A stretch of DNA of 64,000 nucleotides from CAWGAJ01 sp963820545. GTDB taxonomy: Bacteria > Planctomycetota > Planctomycetia > Pirellulales > Thermoguttaceae. The notes under the pieces are model-generated. The model saw only the letters and a program-made list of their open reading frames with translations, was not told where the DNA came from and made no database searches. Made by a program: the position numbers and the translations under genes. The stretch covers positions 930,001 through 994,000 of the forward strand of contig CAWGAJ010000002.1 of the NCBI GenBank assembly GCA_963820545.1. The letters run 5' to 3'. Of this stretch, positions 15,234-27,164 are shown piece by piece; the stretch's first letter is position 1, and the number at the start of each line of letters is the position of its first letter.

Positions 15234-18089
15234 TTAACTCTGAATTTTCAATTGTGGCAAAATCCCTTCGACAATTGCTCGAACATCACGTTGAAGCAGA
15301 TATCGTACTACAAGTTCATGCAACTCAGGGGCAACGTATACTCGAAACGAAGCAATCTCCTTTTGGAGTTGTGAGACTTTATGAAAAACATTGCGATGCG
15401 TGGATGAACGTTCAAGGGTTTCCGCCAAGTACTTCCTAGCTGGATCACTGATCTCATTAGGAAAATTCCGCTCTTGCGGTATCCCTCGCAGTGGAAAATC
15501 TACAACCACATGCGGAAGTTCTTTAAGAGCTAATTTTTCATATCGTTTTTTTACTTCACTCTCTGTCAGAGTTTCTTCCGGACTAGCCTTGTCTACTATT
15601 CCTTTATATACTGCGTCCATGAATCGATTTTCCATCTCATTAGCCAACAACACCTGCTTGTCGGGAGCCAAAGCCGCACAAATCGCTGAATAATCACCGT
15701 GCTCTCCAAGGTCACCGATTTTAATCTCAAACACTCTTTTATATTTTTCGCGCTCAGCAATGCGCTCTATCAGTTTACGAATCCTGTCGTCTGCGAAGCG
15801 CCAAATAAAATCAATACTTCGCTCATTTGCCAAAGACGAAGGCGTGTCTTCCAACAACCTATTTGGTAAGTATTTTGCACCAATAATCTCCTTACATTCA
15901 TGCCAAGTTTTTCCGCAAACGACTCTATGATATAATAATTCTTTGACATTTTTCTTAGTCACGAACCCCCCAGGAATTTTTACTTGATTATTTACGAATC
16001 CTTTGAATGTTTCGGCAATCGCATATGTGAGCATTGCTTGAAGACTCCGATAAGTGTGATGCCAGTACACCGCACCGTACATCTGATATCTTGCAAGCAG
16101 TAGCGATTCTATTGCTGCACTTCCTTTCGCTCTATATGCAAGTGCGAATCTACACCCTTCTGAAGTCTCTTTGACATCTACAGATAGTGCTTTTAGGAAC
16201 CGGTTGCGATCAATTCCATAGCCGTAAGGTACTCCGCACGCAATGCTGTCACGCAATAAGTAATCAAATTTGTCTGCGTCGATGGGGCCGTTTATTATAT
16301 CTGCAGCAACTCCATCTATCATTTTCCCGCAGTGTTGTTTTGCGTTTGGTATTGGGTTCTCAATTGGTGATGTACGCTGTAATATAGTAAGAACACGCCC
16401 AATGATGACAGATGGCCAATACTCACTGATAACTTTGCGTAGAGTTCGCTCACCCCAATATTTTTCATCAATTAACCTTGTTATAACTGCTTCATGTCTA
16501 AATACCTCTGAGCAAGCTGCTTCAAAATCATGAGCCAATGCGACTTGACCAAGGTCGTGAAGAATAGCCGCTACGAAAGCATGTAATATGTCTTCTGGTT
16601 CTAATAGCACTCTTAATGTCGGAATGTCTGGGTCAGACAGTAGTGCTTTGTAGTAGGCTACCGTAGAGGCGAATACCCCAAGCGTGTGCGACCAACGATT
16701 GTGTGTTGCACCTGGATATACTTCTTTTGCCATTCCAAGCTGTAGTTCGCCCTTCAGACGCCTTACACTGGGATGATTAAAAATTGCAGCGACACGTTTG
16801 GTCATGGGAGCAGGTGTTTCAACTCCCGTATTTATAACGTCTGGCTGCCATGGATCGAGCTCTGGGATAATCTCATTCCAAGAGTGCCCGCGACTGTATC
16901 TTTCGAGTCGATCACACAGTGCATCTGCCGAAGTAATTGGATTGGCTCGAAACACTTCCACAGGATAATTGAGGGCGGTGTCACATGCGAATTTTTGCCC
17001 ATCGAATTTTATGACACGTTCATCCCGCGCACTTGCTGCATTCCTTCCGTCTAAAAGCAAACACGCGAGAAGATGTAAAAAACGGAAAGCATAGTTAGAA
17101 TAACAACGTTCGTAGAAAACCTGACCTAGAATGGCTAAAGTGCGCTGTATCGTTCTTCCAAAAGCAAACAAGTCAAATATTGGCAGACAACTCTTATCGT
17201 CAACTTTCGCTGATGCTTTGAGGCCCCCACCCGAGATTTCCTTAGGGTCATTTGCGATTGATCGTAGATCGGGATGTGCATAAGTCCATGTAAAGTGAAC
17301 ACGAAACTTCTGGCCTGGCTTTAATTGTTCAGCATGCACACATGAGCCAAGGTCTGTTAGCATGGCGACATGAGAGTGAGATACCAGAATGTTTGTAGGC
17401 TTGATGTCAAGGTGATAGATTTTCTCTCTATGCATATGTTGAAGAGCCAAAGCAATTTCGCGAAATCTATTAATCATAAACAGGCACGCGCGTTCTAAGC
17501 GACTTGCCGTAATGGAATGAGTCTCCATAATGAATGGCTTTGGTTGCTGCAGTTCATGTTCAATAAATTTGTGTAGCGGCATTGGATCTACTACATAAGT
17601 TGTTGCGATTCCGATGATCCCAATTTCTGCCGTAAGTGCGTCATAAAGACGTACCACATTTGGATGTGACAGTTTCTCTAGGGCGAGGAGTTCTTGTTCT
17701 GAAACAGGAGACAGCGACCCCGCTACTTTTTCTGCGGCCTTTTCTAATTTGAAAAGCTTGCATCGTGCAATCTTAAGAGCGAGATGGCATGCATGTTTCT
17801 GGGAAGAAACTTCAAAAACCATTCCCGAGTTACCAGAGTGCACGAAATTGAGAAAAATATAGTTGTGGAGGCGAGTGTTTGTCTGCCAAAGTTCATAAAG
17901 ATGCTGCGATTCGAGTTCGATATTGAAATCTGACGGCAGATCATCCTTAACTAGCGGATTTCTTAATAAATCAGCAAAGTCCGGATACTCTGGAGGTTCG
18001 GTTGGTGATTTCTCAGATTTGTTTTTTTGCTCGGGCGATACATCCAACAACGGAAGTTCGCGCTGTACTTCAGCCTTACGCTTGGACAT
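15234..18089 (-). CDS. Protein kinase fused to a SAMHD1/dGTPase-like HD domain
   Basis: A 951-residue single-gene fusion. Residues about 80-400 form a Ser/Thr-type kinase: glycine-loop region HSGNSGMVFEV, catalytic lysine in LALKIAR (K106), catalytic loop HLDIKPTNIL (D228, N233) and TDLGS in place of DFG (D246). Residues about 430-700 form an HD phosphohydrolase like SAMHD1 and bacterial dGTPases: RWSHTLGV (H468), AAILHDLGQVALAHDFE (H511, D512), RHEAVI and PIDADKFDYLLRDS (D604). The last 250 residues are unassigned. All key residues of both domains are present. The gene stands alone, is more A/T-rich than its neighbours and is flanked by repeats. A dNTP-hydrolysing antiviral or stress role under kinase control is inference. 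Confidence 0.85.
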   Translation of the reverse strand: MSKRKAEVQRELPLLDVSPEQKNKSEKSPTEPPEYPDFADLLRNPLVKDDLPSDFNIELESQHLYELWQTNTRLHNYIFLNFVHSGNSGMVFEVSSQKHACHLALKIARCKLFKLEKAAEKVAGSLSPVSEQELLALEKLSHPNVVRLYDALTAEIGIIGIATTYVVDPMPLHKFIEHELQQPKPFIMETHSITASRLERACLFMINRFREIALALQHMHREKIYHLDIKPTNILVSHSHVAMLTDLGSCVHAEQLKPGQKFRVHFTWTYAHPDLRSIANDPKEISGGGLKASAKVDDKSCLPIFDLFAFGRTIQRTLAILGQVFYERCYSNYAFRFLHLLACLLLDGRNAASARDERVIKFDGQKFACDTALNYPVEVFRANPITSADALCDRLERYSRGHSWNEIIPELDPWQPDVINTGVETPAPMTKRVAAIFNHPSVRRLKGELQLGMAKEVYPGATHNRWSHTLGVFASTVAYYKALLSDPDIPTLRVLLEPEDILHAFVAAILHDLGQVALAHDFEAACSEVFRHEAVITRLIDEKYWGERTLRKVISEYWPSVIIGRVLTILQRTSPIENPIPNAKQHCGKMIDGVAADIINGPIDADKFDYLLRDSIACGVPYGYGIDRNRFLKALSVDVKETSEGCRFALAYRAKGSAAIESLLLARYQMYGAVYWHHTYRSLQAMLTYAIAETFKGFVNNQVKIPGGFVTKKNVKELLYHRVVCGKTWHECKEIIGAKYLPNRLLEDTPSSLANERSIDFIWRFADDRIRKLIERIAEREKYKRVFEIKIGDLGEHGDYSAICAALAPDKQVLLANEMENRFMDAVYKGIVDKASPEETLTESEVKKRYEKLALKELPHVVVDFPLRGIPQERNFPNEISDPARKYLAETLERSSTHRNVFHKVSQLQKEIASFRVYVAPELHELVVRYLLQRDVRAIVEGILPQLKIQS

Positions 18090-18116
18090 TAACTTCTCCC
18101 ATATAGATTTATTGAA

Positions 18117-18160
18117 ATCAATTTCGGGGACGCCATAATTTCGGGGACGCCATACTTAAT
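18117..18160. repeat. Two perfect 17-bp tandem repeats upstream of the kinase-HD gene
   Basis: ATTTCGGGGACGCCATA occurs twice in direct succession (18121-18137, 18138-18154) and is followed by CTTAATTA. I associate this motif with the flanks of REP-associated (Y1) transposases, but no transposase is present. The site lies 32 bases upstream of the kinase-HD start codon. Confidence 0.7.
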
Positions 18161-19190
18161 TAATGTTTTGTTTACTTCAGGTGCCATGGGCTGCTTGCTA
18201 TCCGTGGCAACCATACTCTCTTGGACCGGCGATTCAGAGATGTGTTGATGATAAAGTGTTCGAGCAGGCCCGCGAGACGAGCGGGTTCGATTTGCCCGCC
18301 CCGTCTGCCCATAATCCTAACAGGCGTTCAGATAGATATCAATTAACCAGGGGACGGGGAATAGAGTCTTTGTCTGAGGTTTAAGCGCGTTTTGCGCATC
18401 AAGTACAGTAGTTTGTTCAGTATGTAAAGCCGCGACGGGCACCAACCGAAGGTTGGTCGGTCGCGGTTTGGTTGCGGCCGTCAGGCCGCGCTAGGGAATA
18501 GTGGAGTATGCCGAACCCTGAACCCTGAATCCTTATCTCTTCCTCTAGTCTTAAGCCTATCCTTCTGCCCCTTCTGGCCATAGCATGTCCAACAATTGCC
18601 CTTTTCCACTAAACTAAAAATGTCTGAAAATTCCCCAAAAAACCACAAAAAACAAATGATGATAAACTTACTAGCGCGCACTTTCTTGTAGTGTGTTTGC
18701 ACCTTGCGCTCTTTGCATCTCTTTACACCGCAACCAGTTACTTTTTAATGAAAACTTTAAACCAATAACTTACGACTTAATTCATTTTTCCCCAATAATT
18801 CATCCCGAAACTTTCTCTGTCCAAAAATTCCAACTGCCTGTTCCGTAAACCACTTACGCGCACCGCTTCAGACAAAATCCAAAACATTTTTTTCTACTAC
18901 TTAAGAGTGGGCAAAATCGTCGTCGTAACTTCTTATTTTTCAATCCCTTACACCGCCCCATTTTGGCCAAAAAACAAGAATTCCCTATAGTAGAACGAAA
19001 ATTCCAAAACCCCCCTCCAAAAAATCCCCTTTCTAAAACAATCCCGCGCAAAAAAAATTGGAGTGACAGTTCAACTGTCACCCCAACGGATTCTTTTCCC
19101 ACGGCCGATGATTGCGATCACTATCCACTAACCACTGTCCACTGTCCACCGTCCACTATATTTCCGCGACCGACGGTCGCGGCTTTATGG
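18161..19190. other. Gene-free repeat-rich stretch
   Basis: About 1 kb without a supportable gene. It contains the hairpin ACCAACCGAAGGTTGGT (about 18438-18454), a second hairpin around GCGGCCGTCAGGCCGC, CCTGAAC heptamers (18512-18533), an A/T-rich tract (18600-19070), CCACTGT-type heptamers (19121-19158) and the hairpin CCGCGACCGACGGTCGCGG (19164-19182). The heptamers and last hairpin lie just past the acs stop codon. Short open frames here have no homology I recognise. Confidence 0.6.
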
Positions 19191-21149
<1,959 letters not shown>

Positions 21150-21261
21150 CTGTCACTTCCTCCCAGGGGAAAAATGTTTGTATATCAAAGTATAGGCGAC
21201 GATTGCCGGAAAAATATAAACCACCCATTCTAGCTGTAATAACAATGAAGTCAACAACAAG

Positions 21262-21334
21262 TAGGCCCGGAGGGATTCGAACCCCCGACCAAGGGATTAT
21301 GAGTCCCCTGCTCTTACCACTGAGCTACAGGCCC
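21262..21334 (-). tRNA. tRNA with anticodon CAU (Met, elongator-like)
   Basis: A complete cloverleaf on the minus strand: acceptor GGGCCTG pairing with CGGGCCT (two G-U pairs), D-arm GCTCAGTGGTAAGAGC, anticodon loop CTCATAA (CAU), T-loop TTCGAAT, discriminator A and no encoded CCA. A paired first base excludes the initiator form. Elongator Met is most likely, but tRNA-Ile2, read after lysidine modification of CAU, cannot be excluded. Confidence 0.92.
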
Positions 21335-21489
21335 GAAAATACATCCTATCTTTTCCCAAAGATACCAGAAGAACAATCTACTAGCCAGTCAATCTTGTAA
21401 TTACCGCTTTTTATTTGCTGAAAATACCTCTGAAATTCCAAAAAGGTCCTAAGCTGGTGTTCGCGTTCCTGGTGCCATGCGCTGGGGAC

Positions 21490-22748
21490 TCAGAGCGACG
21501 CCCGCGCGTCGGTGGGATTATTGTTGTTTTTATATGGCCGATATTCGAGCAGGCGAATCTGCCAAGGCCCGGAGACTTGGTAGCAGATACCGCGCCAATT
21601 GATCAAACGCATAAAAAACATAGAGATCATCACCTTGGGATAGAGGATCTGCGTCCAGGCAATCGCCGGGGGAAACTTCAGCATGATATTTATAGTCAAC
21701 CAGTTCGTCGCCTCTCCTCTGCTTCGTACGATTCGCCGTACGCTGCCTTCCATTAGCACCAACAGCAGTAACATGGCTGCCCAGTAAATGAACATGCCTA
21801 GTCCTGTCCAGACAGCGGCCGGTTGTCGGTCGGCAACCAGCGCAGAAAAAACACGGCCACGGCCGCCGCCTGCACAACCGAGATACTGATGGCGTGGCCC
21901 ACCACGCCCCACCAGGCAGGATGATACAATCGCGCGGCCAGCAATTGGCGTTTCAAGAATGTTACAAAACCCGGCATGTCGCACACCTCGCGGTTGACCA
22001 TCATCAAGCTAGGCACAAAAGCCACTCGCAGTCCCTGTTTTCGCAAGGCGCGGTAGAGCATAGTGTCTTCGCAGAAGGCGTGTCGCCAGCGATCCAACAA
22101 GTCGGAATTGCGCAACACGCTGGTCTTCAAGGCCAGCGTGCCTCCCCAGGGGATATGATAGCAAAACATTTGCACTATGGCGGCGGCGTTCCAGGCGTAG
22201 CGCACCAGTGCGCCCCAGGTTCCCTCAACCGGCATGTACCAGCGATTGCCGGTGGCCACACCGATGGACTTGTCGGCCAAGGGGGCGATCAGCTCGCTGA
22301 GCCAGGTGCGATGGGGGACCGTGTCGGCGTCCAGCAGCGCCACGACCTCGTAAGAGTCTTTTAACCTTGAAACCGTCTGCACCAGGCTGCTGCATTTAAG
22401 AGTACAGGTTTCGTGCCGGTCGATAAGGGTGTGCAGCTCAATGTGGACGTCGGGCCGAGGATTAACCAAGCTCTTGACTACCTCCCAAGCTGGATCCTCA
22501 GGGGAATCGATGACGATTTGGATGTCGTATCGCGGGTAGTCTTGTGCAAGCAACGATTCCAGGCAGCGGTGCAGGAAGGGATCAGTGCCGCGCAGGCAGA
22601 GGATCACGGCCGTCCGGGGACATGTATTATCTTCACAAGGGGCCCATTTTTTCCTCAGCAGAGCGCCGATAAAGCACAGGCACAATAATCCCTGGGCGAT
22701 CGCCAGTCCAATCAGTGCCCAAAACAGAATAAAAGCCAATTGATTCAC
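21490..22748 (-). CDS. Membrane glycosyltransferase, family 2 (frameshift near the 3' end)
   Basis: A family-2 glycosyltransferase with membrane helices, similar in outline to hopanoid/ceramide-type GT2 enzymes (HpnI-like). An N-terminal helix (LAFILFWALIGLAIAQGLLCLCFIGALL) is followed by the GT-A domain: RTAVILCLRG, LLAQDYPRYDIQIVID, ALLDADTVPH (the metal-binding DxD equivalent) and FCEDTMLYRALRKQGLRVAF. C-terminal helices continue in another frame after about 21805 (MFIYWAAMLLLLVLMEG to GPWQIRLLEY), so a one-base loss is likely. The GTG start at 22748 overlaps the previous stop (GTGA), showing an operon with the acyltransferase. It probably glycosylates the lipid made by its neighbours. Confidence 0.75.
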
Positions 22749-24241
22749 TTGTTTGCCGTAAAGGGAGGTTGGAGATCTTGACTTGGCGACTGGGCCGACG
22801 TGCGTAGGAACTGCATATATGTATCGAGCAAGTCTTTGGCCCCATCCGGCGAGAGGACCCGCGAGTCGTAGTGTAAAGAGATGCACAGCCGATGGGCATA
22901 AATAAAAGCCACGAACGTGGCGCACGTGTAGGGATGGATGGGGGCCAGCAGTTCCATCTCTTCCAGGACCACATTGCCGACGACGATGCGTCCTCCGCGC
23001 CGCGGCAGCGTCACTTGCGAAAAAGCTTTTCCCAAGTTAGTCATTACCGACGTGGCCCGGCAGCGGTCGGCGCGGACCATGCGCGGTATCATTCCCGGGA
23101 TGTTCCGCAGCACCCGCAGGGAAAGGACAAAGGTCAAGCCGAGTTGCAGGCGCTTGATCAGGTTCATCTCCTCGTTGATACTTTCCAGCAGCCGGCGCGG
23201 TCCTCCAAATTGGGCGGGCCGGCGGTCTAAAAACACCATGCTTACCACGTTGGTCGCCGGCATCTGTCGATCCTTAACCGTGCGCAGGTTCATGGGTACG
23301 GAGAGCCTTAACCACTCGTGCGCATTTCCTTGGCCATGTCTTATGCGCCAGTCATCCAAGGCCAGGAAGAGATCGCGGAGCAGGAGGTCGTTTATTGTCG
23401 CGCCCGCTTTTCTGGCGGCCTCACGGAGCGCTCTTAGATCGGCGGGGGCAAGCCGCCGGGTGAGGGCGGCAGGATAATCCGCGGGCAATGCTCCGGCGGG
23501 CAATACTGGTTGATGGGGGATCAAGGGCGCGGGAGAGCGCATGATAAACTGACGCGCCCCAAGAAGTCCTATCGCCTGTTTGTGCGCCATGCGTAAAAAT
23601 TTCCAAGGCGTTAGTCCGAAAGTCGCTCGCTGGAAAAGGAGTTTTCGGTCCAGCGGCCGCAGGAGCATATCTGGAGAATTTTTTTCCAGGGCCGATGCGT
23701 AAGCCGTTAAAAGATCGCCGGTAAACTGTAATGCACCCAGACCGTCGAAACAGACGTGGTGAGACTGCATGATAAGATCCGTTGTCTGATCTCCTTCGAT
23801 CACATACACCCGCAATCCTGGTTCCGCACGGATGTCGATGGCGGGAAAGATCATGGGCCGGCGGGACGATTCGCGGGAAAACCATTGCACAAAGGGACCT
23901 GATTGTTTCGCCGCGATCCACTGAAATCGTCCCCGCCGCCCCTCTTTGATAGTGGCCGTCAAAAGCGGATGCCGCGCAAAAACATTAGGCAAAACCGACA
24001 TGAAGACCGCACGGTCGATCACTCCCGAGAAGTGAAACCGCCCGAATAAATTCATGGGATACGCCGGAGAGTCGTCCAGCAGTAAATATTCTTCCATGGG
24101 CGCCAAGGGAAGCGGGAAGAGTCTGCCGTCGTTTACCGAAGAGATAAACTGAGCCGATCGGCAAACAGCCATAGTGATGACATCCCATTGGATTGAAGGT
24201 GTCTGATCAATACGCGTTTTGCTATGAGACGCCTGAGCCAA
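22745..24241 (-). CDS. Condensation-like acyltransferase (HHxxxDG family)
   Basis: A 498-residue protein of the chloramphenicol-acetyltransferase/condensation superfamily, closest in style to wax-ester synthases and PapA-like acyltransferases. The catalytic motif is MQSHHVCFDGLGALQF (HHxxxDG, second His catalytic) near residue 162. Later family-like stretches are LSVPMNLR, TSVMTNLGKAFSQV and IHPYTCATFVAFIYAHRLCISLHYD. It overlaps the reductase gene upstream by 20 bases and the GT2 gene downstream by four, so the three genes are translated together. It would transfer an acyl group to an alcohol or amine. Whether the product is a wax ester or a glycolipid is unknown. Confidence 0.75.
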   Translation of the reverse strand: MAQASHSKTRIDQTPSIQWDVITMAVCRSAQFISSVNDGRLFPLPLAPMEEYLLLDDSPAYPMNLFGRFHFSGVIDRAVFMSVLPNVFARHPLLTATIKEGRRGRFQWIAAKQSGPFVQWFSRESSRRPMIFPAIDIRAEPGLRVYVIEGDQTTDLIMQSHHVCFDGLGALQFTGDLLTAYASALEKNSPDMLLRPLDRKLLFQRATFGLTPWKFLRMAHKQAIGLLGARQFIMRSPAPLIPHQPVLPAGALPADYPAALTRRLAPADLRALREAARKAGATINDLLLRDLFLALDDWRIRHGQGNAHEWLRLSVPMNLRTVKDRQMPATNVVSMVFLDRRPAQFGGPRRLLESINEEMNLIKRLQLGLTFVLSLRVLRNIPGMIPRMVRADRCRATSVMTNLGKAFSQVTLPRRGGRIVVGNVVLEEMELLAPIHPYTCATFVAFIYAHRLCISLHYDSRVLSPDGAKDLLDTYMQFLRTSAQSPSQDLQPPFTANK

Positions 24242-25719
24242 CCTGCAGATCGTTGTGACGGCACGACTTGATAACGTTCTCCAAGTGGCGTTTGATATCG
24301 GCCAAAGGCGTTCCGTTACCTTCTAACCGCGCTTTGCCTGTCTGGAGCGCCTGTTCCACGGATACCTGGCGGGCGGCCAGGCGGAGAAAATCTCCGGAAT
24401 TCAAATGGAAAGTGGCTTTGGAGCGGGAGGAAATGCCCGTTTCCGCGCTGACCAACCGACCGGCATGAAACTCGAACTCCCATTGCCCGCCGCCAGGCCC
24501 ATCCACTTGGAGTCCGATCACGGTCTCTCCATTAGCGGTTCGCACAGGCTCTTCCTCGCGGGGCAGCAGGTGCTGGAAGTAATCGTGCATGTCGAAGTCG
24601 GTCTTCTTCGTGCGGGAAGACGATTTGCCGAAGTTTGTGCGGATGGCATACTTGGCCATCATTCTGAGCATGTTGCGATCCACAATCGGACAAGGAAACC
24701 GCGGCGCCGCCGCCAGCGTATTGGTGCAATCAAAATCCGGATCATTTAACCAATAGGATCGATATACTTCCATTTGCGTCTTGAAAACGTCTTCGAACCA
24801 GGCGCCGTCGCATCTCAGCGGATCCGCGGGATCGGCCAAATGGGAGTACTTTTCCACTACTTGCTGAGTTACCGCGGCCATGTCCGTCAGTGAGATGGGA
24901 TGGGGCGTGGTGAGATGATATGTTTTGCCGTGGCACTGCGGCGAGCGGTGGATATGAGCGATGACTTTGGCCACCCAATCCACCGGCACGAAGTTCTTGC
25001 GCTCCGAGCCGATTAATCCAAATTTTTCAATTAGCACCTGCCCGCCCGTTGAGCCCAGGGCAACCTTGCTGACCAAGGTATGCGCCAGCTTAAGCAGCGC
25101 GTAAAACCCGTGGAACGTGGTGGTATAGCCGGTGCGCGAATCGCCGATGATGATCGCGGGCCGGTAGACTGTGTACTGATCCAAAAAAGCGGCGCTGCGC
25201 ACCAACTTTTCGGCCTCGAGCTTGCTTTTTTCGTATTGATTTCCAAACTCTTGTCCTTCTTCAAGTTGGCTTTCCAGTATCCGCCCGCGCCGCAGACCGC
25301 AGACGTAAGCCGTCGATACATGGTGGAACTGCCGGATTCCCAGACAACGGCTAAGCTCCAGCACGTGTCGCGTTCCCGCCACGTTGGAAAGCCAAGGCTC
25401 ACTGTCGCGAGTGCCGCCGTGGAAGGTGAGGCTGGCCGCGTTGTGGATCACGGACTGACAATTACGGGCAATCCACCTGACGCTGGAGGCGTCGAGATCA
25501 AGATCCGTTTGGGTGATGTCGCCTTCCAGCACCACTGGACGGGGCAGAAATTGTCCCAGTTCTCTCTCCCATCGGGCCACGATGGCTTCAACCCGCTGCC
25601 GGGCGGACTGCGATCGAGTGGGTCGGGCAAGAACGGCGATTCGCTGCCCCGCGCAAGCTCTCCATGAGCAAGTACGATCCCAGCAATCCAGTGCCGCCGG
25701 TTAAAAGATGATAAGGCAT
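24222..25719 (-). CDS. Fatty-acyl reductase-like SDR with C-terminal SCP2-like domain (frameshift)
   Basis: An extended SDR of about 498 residues. The true start is ATG 25717-25719, giving MPYHLLTGGTGLLGSYLLME (NAD(P)-binding TGGTGLLG). One extra G in a GGGG run near 25648 breaks the frame. It continues with LEGDITQTDLDL, SVIHNAASLTFHG, HHVSTAYVCGL and YEKSKLEAEKLV (catalytic YxxxK), then YRPAIIIGDSRTGY, as in fatty-acyl-CoA and thioester reductases. The last 100 residues resemble an SCP2 sterol-carrier domain (GGQWEFEFHAGRLV, FHLNSGDFLRLAARQVSVEQALQTGKARLEG). It may reduce an acyl thioester or oxidise a lipid hydroxyl for the downstream acyltransferase. Confidence 0.75.
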
Positions 25720-26363
25720 GTTCAACGAGCGTACCTTTCTTTATCTTTCAGTCAGAACCGTGCGTTTGCAAAATCCTTACCTTGCCTCCGCACTAAATCC
25801 CGGTTCAGTTATGAACCTCAACGATGAATTTACAGCGTAACGCTCCATCGTCCATCTGCCAGCACTTGTGTAGCCTATATATCGTGCCGAATGCCCTCTG
25901 CTATCATGCGGCTAATGCTTCCGATTATGTACAATGAGGTAGGGATTGTCAATTGGCTACTCGAACCAAAACGACAATTCAAAAATATACAATCTTTTTC
26001 GGAGCCACATCGAGCGCAACTGCCTCTGCCGCTTGGATTAACTGTAAAATTGTTAAGGATTTACTCACGAGGTAAGAAGACCTGATTGAGTAGATCATTT
26101 CGGTGAGCCAAAATGGGCGATTGGCAGCGACTTTACCACCTTTCGTGGGGTGTTGAGGTCTTAACTCTACAAGAGGTTTTTGGCTGTATACATTGCCAAT
26201 TGAAGATTCTGACAGAACTGATTATCCGTAAGATAGTATTCTGTACGGCCTTCGTTGACTTTTGTACTACACAATCGGTTTGATTGACAACCATTAATCT
26301 GGCGGCAAGAATGTACAAATCAGATTACAGTAGTCTTACAGTTTCACTCAGGACCTTTCTTCA
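25720..26363. other. Gene-free spacer between divergent operons
   Basis: About 640 bases with no convincing gene, repeat array or RNA. It separates the minus-strand lipid operon from plus-strand genes and must hold both promoters. It is A/T-richer than the flanks. I could not pick a promoter with confidence. Confidence 0.5.
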
Positions 26364-27134
26364 ATGCCCACGATATTTGATAACCTTGAAGACTATGAGT
26401 TTTGTGTATACTCGCAGAATGGCGAGGATGGCGTTCTGAAGCGCATTTTCGAGTTGATTGGGACGACGAACCGAAAATTTGTTGAATTTGGGACGGGTGC
26501 GGAGGGAACTCAAAGGAACGCCCGTCTTCTAGAAGAAAATCGTTGGACTGGGCTGCTGATGGATGTGTGCGCCAGAGATAATCACTCACGCATCCACAAG
26601 GAGTGGATCACTGCCGAGAACATCAATTCCCTTTTCGAGAAGTACCAGGTACCCGAGGAGTTTGATTTGCTTTCTATTGATATTGACGGCAACGACTATT
26701 GGGTCTGGAAGGCAATAGACGCGCATTATAGGCCGCGCGTATTGGTCATGGAGTACAACGCGGTTGTGCCGCCCACAGAAGCCCGAACCATCGAATATAA
26801 TCCCAACTTCATGTGGTCCGGTACGGACTATTTCGGCGCGAGTCTACTCGCGCTTGACCGGATTTCCAAGCTTAAGGGATATAGCCTTGTCTACTGCGAA
26901 TTGCGAGGAATCAATGCGTTTTGGATTCGTTCTGACCTTGCGCCGGACGCAAACAAATCGGTGGAGCAGGTCTATCGAAAGCCGGCTTATGCCAGAGGCA
27001 AGTTTTTTGGGTTGCGCGGCTCTATTGGCCGCGCGGGGTTGGCCATCGTAAAGATAAGCATCGTAGCCTCATTCCCGTATAGCACCACTGTGAGATCGCC
27101 TGAACATGATATATGTTTAGAGGTCCGGCGTTGA
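26364..27134 (+). CDS. FkbM-like SAM-dependent methyltransferase
   Basis: A 256-residue protein. RKFVEFGTGAEGTQRNARLLEENRWTGLLMD resembles the motif I / nucleotide-loop region of FkbM-type methyltransferases, and FDLLSIDIDGNDYWVWKAI the conserved post-motif (LLSIDIDGxDYxVW). Such proteins are frequent in surface polysaccharide clusters. It is followed at short distance by a DUF268 gene in the same direction. The C-terminal 30 residues are basic and variable. The substrate is unknown; methylation of an exported glycan is the contextual guess. Confidence 0.7.
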   Translation: MPTIFDNLEDYEFCVYSQNGEDGVLKRIFELIGTTNRKFVEFGTGAEGTQRNARLLEENRWTGLLMDVCARDNHSRIHKEWITAENINSLFEKYQVPEEFDLLSIDIDGNDYWVWKAIDAHYRPRVLVMEYNAVVPPTEARTIEYNPNFMWSGTDYFGASLLALDRISKLKGYSLVYCELRGINAFWIRSDLAPDANKSVEQVYRKPAYARGKFFGLRGSIGRAGLAIVKISIVASFPYSTTVRSPEHDICLEVRR

Positions 27135-27164
27135 TGTTTTGGCCGCATTTCAAGAGGGCAAAAC

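Noticed and set aside
18481..19102. Two short minus-strand frames in the gap upstream of acs
   Set aside because: They run through heptamer repeats and A/T-rich tracts, lack ribosome binding sites and resemble no protein family.
21262..21334. Assigning the CAU tRNA as initiator tRNA
   Set aside because: The first base pair of the acceptor stem is formed (G-U), whereas initiator tRNAs have an unpaired first position.
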